Positions 34,898-45,013 of a DNA stretch of 64,000 bases are shown here, one piece after another (the first letter of the stretch is position 1; each line of letters starts with the position of its first letter). The notes under the pieces are model-generated. The model did not search any database. It had not been told where the DNA came from and was given only the letters and a program-made list of their open reading frames with translations. Position numbers and translations under genes: made by a program. The stretch is from Trema orientale (lineage: Eukaryota > Streptophyta > Magnoliopsida > Rosales > Cannabaceae): NCBI GenBank assembly GCA_002914845.1, contig JXTC01000341.1:166727-230726 (forward strand), written 5' to 3'.

Positions 34898-35594
34898 TAT
34901 CTTAAAATGACCTTGACTTAACTAATTAAGCATAAAATTGTCTGTTATTCGACATAATTAATTTATATCATACTTATGAATATGACTATTTGAATCAATA
35001 TGTATTATTTTTCTCACGATTTGCATATTTCGTTATAATATCTTTCACTAGTGAACTAATTATACACTAGTTCGTCATAATTATTCTTAGTTTTTCTTTT
35101 ATAAATTCTCATATACAAAGGAAGTGTCTTAATATTTTTAAAACGACATACAAAATAGTGTGACACATGCCCTAATATGAAACTATATATATATATCGTA
35201 TGTATAGAATATTATTATAGATTATATCATGCGATATGTCACAAACACGCTTAATCGACCATTCAATCAGTGCCTTATCCACTTTATATTAGACCATTTG
35301 ACTAGTCTATGCTTATATGTTAATTCTTTCTCTGGTAACCACAAATAAATGTTTGTCATGTCAGTACCCTCTTCAGTCAAAAGCACTAATATTTACTGCT
35401 CATAGGATCTCCCGGGAACAAAGATTAATGAAGCACTTAAAAAAAAGGTTTTTAAGTTCTTATAATAATATTAGGCCTAGAGTTTGTAAAAACTTTTAAA
35501 TAATGCTTGTGTTTCTCTGTTTGGATTTTGTTTTTGTTTGACTCTATTTTCTTTCCTTTTTTTCCCCTCAAAAAATGTTAATTTCTTTTCTAAT
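34898..35594. other. AT-rich spacer, possibly LTR remnant
   Basis: No coding sequence. A short inverted phrase, CACTAGTGAACTAATTATACACTAGTTCG, lies at about 35047-35073. The segment may continue the LTR-like insertion that starts at 31752, with the Copia fragment placed inside it, but this is not proven. Confidence 0.3.
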
Positions 35595-36060
35595 AAACTT
35601 AATTTCTTTATTAAGTTTAAATACATCTTGCATAGTTAATCTGCCTAATAAGCTTTTGTTTGCAATAGATAGAATTACGTGCATGTAATAATAAGTGGAT
35701 AATCTTGGACTGCTTTGTCGCTTGCAATGCTAGCTTGATGTAATAATTGATACAAAGTTTCGTTTTCTGGTCTTGGATGGTAGTAGAAGTTTGTACTATA
35801 TGCATTGACGCTACTATTGTTAGTGTAAGTAGTGTTAGTGTCAAATTTTGCAGTAAACGAGTTCTTCATTGATTTTCTATTTTCTTTAACAATTATATAT
35901 ATATTTGCATTTTTCAGATTATTTTTAAATAATTTTTGTCTCTGTACACTTATTTTGTGTTTCATAATTTGCACCCCACTTAACACTAAGCAGTTAGGTT
36001 ACTGGCGTAAGATTTTCATTTCTCACTTATTTTGTTTTCATAATGCCCCCACTTAACATT
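35595..36060 (+). pseudogene. RLP gene relic: last codons and downstream region only
   Basis: Bases 35607-35639 read FIKFKYILHS and a stop, the standard C-terminus of the RLPs here. The following 200 bp match the 3' region of RLP2 closely (AATAAGCTTTTGTTTGCAAT, GGATAATCTTGGACTGCTTT). Similarity continues to about 36060, including the site where RLP2's copy carries the MULE insertion. The rest of the gene, upstream of about 35595, has been replaced by unrelated sequence. It marks a fourth member of the array, between RLP2 and RLP3. Confidence 0.85.
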
Positions 36061-36488
36061 TGATTCCCCAGGAAACTATTTATCCAATCGTCCGGTTATA
36101 TATTATGGAAAGTGTTGACAAATTTGATTTCTCAGGAAACTTTTATCTTTATTCTTTAGTCTAAAAAGAGTACAACGATCACAGCATATTTGAGAAAAAA
36201 CTTCAAAAAGAGTTTTAAAAAATAAAAGAAATAAAAAAAAGGGCAAGGATTTAAGTCGCAACACATAAACATACAGGACTTCTTTTTAATATTTTCTCCT
36301 ATTCTAATTTTAACTTAGTTTCGTTCTCATTATATCTCCAATGAAATAAAATCTCAGACCTGTTATAGAAACTATTTCGTCTTCATGACTATTAGCGTAT
36401 AATTAAGAAGCAAAATTTTCTGTCTTCTTCCATTTTTTGTCCCTGTATTCTACAGAAATGCAATAACCAGGATCATAATTAACTATTG

Positions 36489-36548
36489 CAGATCATCTTA
36501 CCAGAAATTATATAAGGTCAGATCATCTTACCAGAAATTATCTAAGGT
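36489..36548 (+). repeat. Perfect-length tandem duplication of 30 bp
   Basis: A 30-bp unit beginning CAGATCATCTTACCAGAAAT occurs at 36489-36518 and 36519-36548 with one difference. The paralogous spacer near 39620 has one copy only, so it arose after that duplication. Confidence 0.9.
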
Positions 36549-36591
36549 TTTTATTTTTATTTTCTTTGATAGATAAGAAATTATATAATAA

Positions 36592-37313
36592 AGGTGTTGT
36601 TTGGTAACACTTTTATTTTTTATTTTTTTAAACACAAAAATGAAAGTACTTTTTCTTATTTTATTTTTTGTATTTAAAAAACAAAAATGTGTTTAGTAAC
36701 AATGTTGTACTTTTTATTTTATAAAAGAAAAAAAATAAATATATATTTTGTAACTAGCACTTTTTACTTTTGAAATTGAAAATCAAAAGAGAGAGTAATA
36801 AAGGAAAAGAAAAGAAAAAATAGGAGAGAGAAAAAGTGGTATTTATCTAAATAAATTTCATAAGTGGTATTCTTCAAACTAAAATTTTTAAAAGTGAGAT
36901 TTTTCTAAATATTTTGAGAAATTCTTAAAAAATTTTACCCAATTTTACAATTATATTTTTTATTTTGAAAAATACAAATTTTAAAAATATTTATAAAAAT
37001 ACCACTTTTACATTAGGCTAGAGAGATAATGTCAAGAGAAATAATGATGAGAGAGAAAATGTTAAGAGAAATGGTGATATGAGTCTAGATAGATATGTTT
37101 GAATTTTGATATTAGCATTTCTACAAAATTGTTTAAAAAAATTTTGAAAGCAAGAAATTTTTGTTTTCAAAATTTTAAAATTTTTGTTATCAAATTAAAA
37201 AAATGAAAAACAAAAGTAGTATTACTAAATATACTTTTGAAAAGTATTTCCACTTTTTTGATTAAAAAAACAAAAAATTGTTTAAATAAGTGGTTACCAA
37301 ATTTAACTTTAAC
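36592..37313. mobile_element. AT-rich TIR element (MITE), about 720 bp
   Basis: The left end AGGTGTTGTTTGGTAACAC and the right end, inverted GGTTAAAGTTAAATTTGGTAACCAC, share a TTTGGTAAC core. Paralogous sequence at 39695-39725 (ATATAATAAGGTTTGC to CTAATAATCTAC) passes straight across this point without the insert. The interior is homopolymer-rich and non-coding. The superfamily is uncertain. Confidence 0.65.
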
Positions 37314-37994
37314 CAATAATGTACAAAGACATGTTAGCTATATCATTCGGAATAATATTTGAGAAAAGGCCTCATGTCATGTCACTTATTTGAACGACCC
37401 ACAAACAGGATTTTGCCAACTCGCAAGCAAGATTAGATATTATTGGACTAGATTGGCTTCAGCCGGTCTGACTTATAAGTTTGGAATATTGATTCAAATT
37501 ATGGATTGAACTATCCAGTATATTGTAGAAAAAAGAAACAACTAGCCTTCAAATTTGTATTGTGTAAATTCAGAAGCATCTAAATAATCTCACTTGCAAT
37601 GAAATGAGGAGGGTATAAGATCACCACCAAGAAAACTTTCGATCAAGAAAGAAAACCACATGACCCCATCAAGGTATGTCAGCCACAAAATTGTCTTGTT
37701 CCCAATATATTTGTGACACTATAGGGTCATATTGTAACAAATGTGTCAAAAGTATGAAACCAAGCACTCCTGACCAAGGAACTTTAGTAAAAGGCCTTTT
37801 AATCAAAGAAACTGTTGAAGCGGATCTATATTCAAATACTTGTGTTTATGCTTTGGTAATGAATCAAAACATGTGTTAGATGGTCACAATGGAGAAATAT
37901 AGCCGGTGTCAATTCTATAAAGTCTACTTGGGTTACTTGATTACCTATGCAGGGGAGCAGTTTCATGGCAATATAAATTGCATGCAAGAGTGTA

Positions 37995-39235
37995 CATGCT
38001 TATGTTTGGTCTTAGGCCGAATGTATTGCAATTTGTAAAATTTGCGAATATATATCTTGTGCTTTGTGAATGAAGAAATTCCTAAACGTGTTGGACCAAA
38101 AACAAAAGAGGGTCTTTTTTTTTTTTCAAATGATAGAGTGCAGTCCTTCATAGTATGAAAACTCAATAGCCAAAGCGTATTGATGTGTGGCATGATACAT
38201 AAGAATTAAATATGCTAATAGGCTCATTCATGGGTGTCTTAGAAATCCAAATTGGGTTTTCAAGAACCCGGACGTCCCAATACAAATAAAATACGTTTGT
38301 AAAAGAAAATATTTCGCATCCCTTTGTATTAATTTTATTGGGTTTTAAAAATAAATATTTGGAAGCACAATTCTATGGAGTCTACTAATACCAGGATCCC
38401 ATGCATCACTATACATTTAATTTAAGAGGAAACTGCACCAGTACATCGCCCTTTTTAAAGCTATGTGTTAATAAATATCCCATTATCATTTTATTGACAA
38501 AAATATCCCATTTTAAGTTTTAATAATTTGAGATTAACTTATCCATTGCATTCAACTCCATTGGCCAGGAAGATAAAAAGCACAGTTCAAGTAAAATACG
38601 CATACTTTGATTTGATTCGATTGGAGAAATGGTATTGACCCAATCTCAAACTCAATCTCCTCCATGGGCGAGAAAATCGCTGCAACTAGGGTCCATCCAT
38701 GTAAAATGGTTATTTTCACTGAGGTCCAAAAAACTATTGGCCAGAGGGATCGGAATCGGAAGTCTATGGTGATAGAGACGATGAATTTGATGGCTAAGTC
38801 GTCTTATGGTACCTGAAATCGTTTCACCGGAGGGTGAAGTCGTCGCAGTGGAGCTGGAGAATGATCTAGCTCCGGTTGTTGCATGAGAGAGCAAAATCAA
38901 TTCTGTAGCTACCTCGGGGGAGTTGGAGGCCAACTAGCATGAAATAAAAGTACAGTAGTTTTCATGGATAAATTTGGTATTAAAAGAGTATAAATGATGA
39001 AAAGAGATATTTTTGTTCATGTTTTAAAAATGGGATATATACTAATCGGTACCCCTAAAAATGGGGCATTTTTGTAGAAAGCTCTACATTTAACTCCCAA
39101 ACTAGAAAAATAAGATATCTATAAAATATGGAAAATAATAACATCAATTATCCGTCTAAGAGAAATGAGCCTAAAACTTAAGTTAGCTAACAACTAATTG
39201 CTTGTTCAAAATTTAAATAAAAGTACAAAATAGAA
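37995..39235. repeat. Segmentally duplicated spacer, copy B (upstream of RLP3)
   Basis: Paralogous to 23901-24660, with the 664-bp element at 38421-39084 inserted. Beyond it, 39425-39755 is a second spacer duplicate that matches 36240-36590 plus 37305-37345. The area is thus built of overlapping duplicated blocks. Confidence 0.75.
38421..39084. mobile_element. Mutator-like non-autonomous element with a GC-richer interior
   Basis: TACATTTAA flanks both sides (38412-38420 and 39085-39093), and the paralogous site has one copy with no insert. Long imperfect inverted ends share ACAAAAATATCYC and ATATCCCATT phrases. The middle (about 38650-38940) is richer in GC than its flanks and holds a 93-codon minus-strand frame (38933-38652), rich in Ser/Thr near its start. 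That frame has no domain I know; it may be captured host sequence or chance. The 9-bp duplication fits Mutator-like transposition. Confidence 0.7.
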
Positions 39236-40390
39236 TAGTTAATCTAAGCAATCATCCAATCGTGCCAGTCGTGCCTTGTGCTATGTTTGTGCACATGCCT
39301 GTGCCTAATCGACTTGGCTTGTGACGGGCCAACTTGGGTACGATTATTAATCATGTCTTACCATGTCACTTCATAATCGTACCGTGCTCATGTCGGCCCA
39401 TTAGTGTCAACTCGTTTTGACACCACTAATCGTAACACATAAAGATACAGAACTTCTTTTATATATTTTCTCCTATTTTAATTTTAACTCAATTTAATAA
39501 AATGTTAGATCCATCACTATATATATTAATAAATGATTTACCGTCTTGACTATGAAGCAAAGTTTTTTATCTTCTTCCAATTGTTGTTCCTGTAGTCTAC
39601 AGATCAGGATCATAATAAATTACTGCAGATCATGTTACTAGAAATTAGATAAAGTCTTTTTTTTTTTTTTTCTTTCGATAGATAAGAAACTATATAATAA
39701 GGTTTGCTTTGAACTAATAATCTACACAAAGATATGCTAGCTCTATTATTGATTATATCAAAGCAAACAAGAAGTAGAAGAAATTTGATGGATCGGTGGG
39801 GTCTTTGGCTAGCCCAGTTGTTACAATTGTCATATGAAGAAGAGGCCAGTTCTTTCTGGCTCTGGAAAGCTAGTAATTAAAAAAGTGGATAAGAACTCTA
39901 ATTGGCTGGCCGGTAGATTATTTCTTTTAACTAGATGTCTTGAAGAAAATTTGGCTCTCAAGACAGAGTCCAATGCTTGACTTGAGAATTGAAAGCATTT
40001 GCATTATTGCATTGCTAATATTTACCAATTTAATGTCAAGCGCATGCGAGTCATTTTTCAACTGCGCGTAGTCAAGTAGTTGATTAATAAGTGCCACAGT
40101 TGTTTATTTATTTACTTATTTGAAATAAAGTGCCACAATTATATAAGACAAGTAGTCAAAGCAAAAATGCGAAAAAAGATTAGTCAAGTAAATTAATAAG
40201 AATTAGTTTATACTGATCTTTTTAATTATTTCTTTTTCTCAAAAAAATCAAACAGTTTGACTCATAAGTTTCTCCAATGGAATCATGATCAACGTCCTTT
40301 ATTGCCGGATGTAGTATTATTACATAAACTCGTCCAGCCGCTTTCCTTTTTATCTGAACACCTTATAACTAAACAGTGATATACTTCATC
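39236..40390. other. Spacer and promoter region of RLP3
   Basis: Bases 39250-39425 contain a repetitive GTGCC/GGGCC-rich phrase with inverted parts, typical of high-copy plant repeats. 39425-39755 is duplicated spacer. The last 130 bp before the gene are related to the RLP1/RLP2 promoters (shared CTCCAATGGAATCA-like and TTATAACTAAACAGTGATATAC blocks), but the long TATATATA tract is absent. Confidence 0.45.
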
Positions 40391-43363
40391 ATGGCTTTAT
40401 CCATTAATCATCATGTTACAATTATTTTCTTTATGTTTCTGGCAGAAGCAACTATCATTGGTTGCTTCGGAAATGGAGATCACTCCCACGTACTCTGCAT
40501 TGAAAGAGAGAAGCAAGTCCTGTTGAGTCTCAAGCAAGATCTCGTCGACCCCTCGAACAAGCTGATGTCTTGGAATGTTTCTGAAGAAGAGGACTGCTGC
40601 AAATGGGATAGAGTTGTCTGCAACAACATAACTGGCCACGTCTCCGAGCTCCGCCTTAATGATGGCTTCTTAAAAGGCAAGATAAATCCTTCCTTGCTTA
40701 GTCTCAAACATCTGACTCACTTAGATATGAGCTCCAATGATTTTGGGGGGATTATTATTCCTAGTTTCATAGGTTCTCTTGTGAGTTTAAGGTATCTAAA
40801 CCTCACACGTGGAGGATTCAAGGGAATGATTCCCCACCAACTCGGAAATCTTTCGAGTTTGCGCCATCTTGAGCTTGCCAATTCAATTGTTGATGATTTT
40901 CAGCTATATGTTGAGAACCTTCATTGGCTCTCTGGTCTTTCCTCACTAGAATATCTAGACATGACCAGTGTGAACCTCAGTAAAGCATCTGATCATTGGT
41001 TTTTGGCAATGAACACACTCCCTTCTTTGATAGAATTGCACTTGTCCTCTTGTGAACTTTGTCAAATTGGTTTTCCATCTCAAATTAATCTTACATCCCT
41101 CGAGATACTTGACTTGAGTTCCAACTATCTTGAAGGTCCAATTCCCTACGCCATAGGTAACCTGACCTCTATTGTGAGTCTAGACTTGGGCTTTAATTCT
41201 TTAGACGGAGATATGCCAAAATCAATGGGAAATCTTTGCAATTTGGAGGCAATTGACTTGTCATCGAACATATTCAACGTGGAAATCTCAAACGCTTTTG
41301 AAAGCTTGTCATCAGGATGCCTTTCAAGAAAGCTTAAGTCATTGCTTTTGAATGACAATGCCTTTGTTGGTCAAATCCCTGATGAAATTGGAGAGTTCAA
41401 AAATCTAGTTCTTCTTTCTCTTCGAAATAATAAAATTTATGGTCCCATACCAATGTCAATTGGAAAATTGTCTACCTTGAACTCGTTAGACACGTCTTTC
41501 AACCCATTGAATGGATCTCTTCCAGAAAGTCTTGGTTCTCTCACAAATTTAGAGTACCTTCATATGTACCACAACAATTTGAGTGGACCTCTTCCAAAAA
41601 GTCTTGGCTCTCTCTCAAAACTAAAAGATCTTGTTTTAGGCTATAACCAATTGAGTGGAACTCTTCCGAAAACTCTTGGTTCTCTCTCTAATTTAGAATT
41701 TATCGAAATTTCTTCGAACAACTTAGAAGGTCATGTGTCTGAAGTTCATTTTGCCAACCTCACAAATCTAAAGGAGATAAAAGCATACGGGAATCACTTG
41801 AGTCTAGTAGTAAGTGATTACTGGATTCCTCCATTTCATCTCGATGTAATAGAATTAGGATGTTGGAACTTGGGTCCTCAATTTCCATTGTGGCTTAAAT
41901 CACAGAAAAAATTCTCTGTTTTGGACCTATACAACACTGGAATATCAGATGCCATTCCCAATTGGTTTTGGAATTTGTCTACTGATGGTTTGATTGACCT
42001 CTCTCAGAACCAAATCTATGGGCCAATTCCTTATTTGCTTGCTGCTGTTAATAGTTACACAGAGATGTACCTAAATTCCAACAAGTTCAATGGGCCATTA
42101 CCTCGTATCTCATCCGCCATCCAAGTGCTAGATCTTTCCAATAATTCCTTGTCCGGGGACATCTCTCCCTTATTCTGTGATCCGATGGGTCATCCAAACG
42201 AATTGGTTAGAATTTCTCTAAAAGACAATCTTTTGTCAGGAGAGATTCCTGACTGTTGGAAGCATTGGCCATCATTGGGAGTAATAGACTTGAGCAACAA
42301 CAATCTAACAGGGGAAATTCCAGGCTCCATGGGATCATTACACAGCTTAGGGGTATTGCTACTCCGCAATAATAGTCTCGCCGGTAAAATTCCCAATTCT
42401 CTTCAGAACTGTTCATATTTGTCTGGTTTGGACCTTAGTTTGAATAAGTTGGCTGGAACAATACCAAGATGGATTGGAAGTCTGTCACAACTGCAATTTC
42501 TTGGCCTTCGTTCAAACTTGTTGGTAGGCCATTTACCAAATGAGCTTTGTGCACTTTTTACCCTTCAGATATTGGATGTTGCTCATAACAAGTTATCTGG
42601 GATTATACCAAAGTGTTTCAAAAATTTCACCGCCATGACGGCCATCATCCCACCGCAACCAACGCCTAGAACAGAATCAGGCCTCGTTAGTTATGGGAAT
42701 TATCGTGGTCTGCACTATATAGAGAGTGCAGTTTTAGTGATAAAAGGAAGGGAAAGCCAATATGAAAGCATCCTATCTCTGGTGACTTGCATAGATCTTT
42801 CAAGTAACCACTTACTTGGAGAAATCCCGAAAGAACTCGCAATTCTTCGAGGCTTACAAGCTCTAAATCTTTCAAGAAATGGCCTGAGAGGAAGCATTCC
42901 AATTAACATCGGCAATATGACATCCATGGAATCTCTTGACCTCTCGAGGAACCAACTATCTGGTAAAATTCCCTCCAGTATTTCGAGTTTATCCTGGTTG
43001 AGTTACTTGAACTTGTCGTACAACAACTTGTCAGGAGAAATTCCAACAAGCACCCAATTGCAGAGCTTTGAAGTCTCTAGCTTTATTGGTAACCAACTAT
43101 GTGGACCTCCGCTTCGCCACGATTGCAAAGAAGGTGAGAAGACAACACCTGTGGATGCTGAACATGGAGAAGGAGAAGAAGAAGAAGAGTATTGGTTTCG
43201 ATTGGGCGTCGGAGTCGGATTCATGGTTGGCTTTCTTGGTGTCATTGCTCCTTTGTTGTTCAGCAGAATCTGGAGACGTGCATACTTCTGGTTTTTCCAG
43301 GAGTACTTGTGGTACAAGATCTTGGATTCCTTTACCAAGTTCAAATACATCTTACGTACGTAG
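40391..43363 (+). CDS. LRR receptor-like protein (RLP3), EIX2/HcrVf-like
   Basis: Single exon, 990 residues from the ATG at 40391, which aligns with the starts of RLP1 and RLP2; an in-frame ATG at 40376 would add five residues and is less likely. Signal peptide, N-terminal cap with CCKWDRVVC, LRR ectodomain, island with VLVIKGRESQY, four final repeats, acidic juxtamembrane stretch (GEGEEEEEYW), GxxxG-rich membrane helix and a short tail without a kinase. It is the longest of the three because the block after PESLGSL contains two more LRR units than RLP2 and one more than RLP1. Expected to act at the plasma membrane with SOBIR1-type adaptor kinases; ligand unknown. The frame is intact. Confidence 0.95.
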   Translation: MALSINHHVTIIFFMFLAEATIIGCFGNGDHSHVLCIEREKQVLLSLKQDLVDPSNKLMSWNVSEEEDCCKWDRVVCNNITGHVSELRLNDGFLKGKINPSLLSLKHLTHLDMSSNDFGGIIIPSFIGSLVSLRYLNLTRGGFKGMIPHQLGNLSSLRHLELANSIVDDFQLYVENLHWLSGLSSLEYLDMTSVNLSKASDHWFLAMNTLPSLIELHLSSCELCQIGFPSQINLTSLEILDLSSNYLEGPIPYAIGNLTSIVSLDLGFNSLDGDMPKSMGNLCNLEAIDLSSNIFNVEISNAFESLSSGCLSRKLKSLLLNDNAFVGQIPDEIGEFKNLVLLSLRNNKIYGPIPMSIGKLSTLNSLDTSFNPLNGSLPESLGSLTNLEYLHMYHNNLSGPLPKSLGSLSKLKDLVLGYNQLSGTLPKTLGSLSNLEFIEISSNNLEGHVSEVHFANLTNLKEIKAYGNHLSLVVSDYWIPPFHLDVIELGCWNLGPQFPLWLKSQKKFSVLDLYNTGISDAIPNWFWNLSTDGLIDLSQNQIYGPIPYLLAAVNSYTEMYLNSNKFNGPLPRISSAIQVLDLSNNSLSGDISPLFCDPMGHPNELVRISLKDNLLSGEIPDCWKHWPSLGVIDLSNNNLTGEIPGSMGSLHSLGVLLLRNNSLAGKIPNSLQNCSYLSGLDLSLNKLAGTIPRWIGSLSQLQFLGLRSNLLVGHLPNELCALFTLQILDVAHNKLSGIIPKCFKNFTAMTAIIPPQPTPRTESGLVSYGNYRGLHYIESAVLVIKGRESQYESILSLVTCIDLSSNHLLGEIPKELAILRGLQALNLSRNGLRGSIPINIGNMTSMESLDLSRNQLSGKIPSSISSLSWLSYLNLSYNNLSGEIPTSTQLQSFEVSSFIGNQLCGPPLRHDCKEGEKTTPVDAEHGEGEEEEEYWFRLGVGVGFMVGFLGVIAPLLFSRIWRRAYFWFFQEYLWYKILDSFTKFKYILRT

Positions 43364-45013
43364 TTTGGTTAGTCGTATTTCGTGGCCAATGTAATAAGAT
43401 TAGAATTGCATGCACGTAATAACGATTAGATCTTGGACTGCTTAATTTATTGCTTTCAACGAGTGATGTAGTGATAAAATTTCATGTCTGTTTCGTGGAT
43501 GGTAGTGTATAACTTTGTACTAATTTATTCTGGGTCATGTAAGTATATAAAATTAAGAACGTACAACATGAACCTGTTTTTTTTTTTTTTTTCTGGAATA
43601 TATAATGTAGAAAATACCACAAATACCGTTTGAGTTATGATAAAATACACATCTTACTACTTTGTTGGGTTAAGTAGGCAATTACCACTTTTGTTTTGGA
43701 AATGCCAAAAATATTTTCTAAAATTGGATCAAAAGTACATCTTATTCTTTTTGACCAATTTTTTTCCCACCAAAATGATAAAAATGTACTGTTACTAAAT
43801 TATGCAGAAATCACTCTACAACTACAATTTTCCAATCACTTTTATCTTTAGTTTTTCTCTATTTTGTTTTTACAAATTTATTTTTCTCTGAATGTATATT
43901 TCTAATTTTTCCTTTTTCAATATGGTTTTAAATTTAAAACTAAGATAAATAGATATGTTTCGTTCATTACAAGAGCAATACAATGGCATTTCAAATATTA
44001 TAAAAAAATTAGTCAACAAAAATTAGTCTTATGAAAACTCTTGACCCGATTTGTAAAACTTGGGACGTATCCAAGAACAAAAAGGAAAGTTAATATTTCA
44101 TTAGAGCTGAGAAAGCCAAGGGCTACAAGGATAAGGAGATAGAATTTTGAGCTGTTGTTACATGTTACTTGCAGAGTAGAGCCGACTTACTTTTCATGAT
44201 AGGATGTAAACCCCAAAAAGACATCCTTCTTTATACCGTCTATTGAACTTGATTTCCCAAGTTCATCTTTTTAATACCAATGGCTAAAATGAGCTTCTAT
44301 GATTTACGTTTCCATACTTTACCGACTACTAACTTCACCAGTGATAAATTTGGGGCTTATATTTCGGTTCATAGTTGGAGTTATGTCATGTGACACTGAT
44401 CTTGAACTGAAGAATGATTGCAGTGAACAAGGTATTCATTCATTTTCTATTTCCTTGAACAATTATTATACTTTATCCTTGTTTCTTCCTCGTTCCAAAC
44501 TTCATAGAGTAATACTATCCATATACCAATAAGTCAAATTTTCTATCAAGTCTTGAGGAAAATACTACTGTACAAACCTTATTTGGCCATGGAGAAACAA
44601 AATGCTAGCAACGTTCAATACATGGAGACTATTCTTAAAAATATACGTGTTCCCTCTAAAAGTAAAATTGTTCAAGGATCCTTTTATACAAAGTAAGCAA
44701 CCCAAAAAGCCCCAGACAGTGCAAATGAACGAGTTCCACATAAGAGTTGATGAAACGAAACCCACACTTTGGGAAAATTCTTTCAGAACCTAGTTTATAT
44801 ATCTTGGTCAATGAACTTAGATGAATATTCGTGCAGAAAAAGCACAAAAGGGAAGAGATGTTGTATATTAAGGACCATAATCCAAACTAAAACCATCCTC
44901 CGGAATCCAAAAAAAAAAAAAGCTCTTACTAGATACCTTTTGAACTTCTGACTGTCACTACAAGTACACATTGTTGTTGATTGACTGGATACCTGACGTG
45001 AGTTTAGGTGCAA
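43364..45013. other. Spacer between RLP3 and the rhomboid-like gene
   Basis: The first 200 bp are 3' UTR related to RLP2's. At 44200-44420 there is clear similarity to 31540-31745 downstream of RLP2 (CCCCAAAAAGACATCCTTCTTT, CAGTGATAAATTTGGG), so the duplicated block extends this far. No further gene is seen; short overlapping frames at 44565-44950 look spurious. Confidence 0.5.

Noticed and set aside
37676-37879. A 67-codon frame with several cysteines
   Set aside because: No recognisable domain and no exon neighbours; I could not support it as a gene.
44565-45013. Five overlapping short frames on both strands
   Set aside because: None has homology or splice support; they lie in the spacer next to the 3' end of the rhomboid-like gene.
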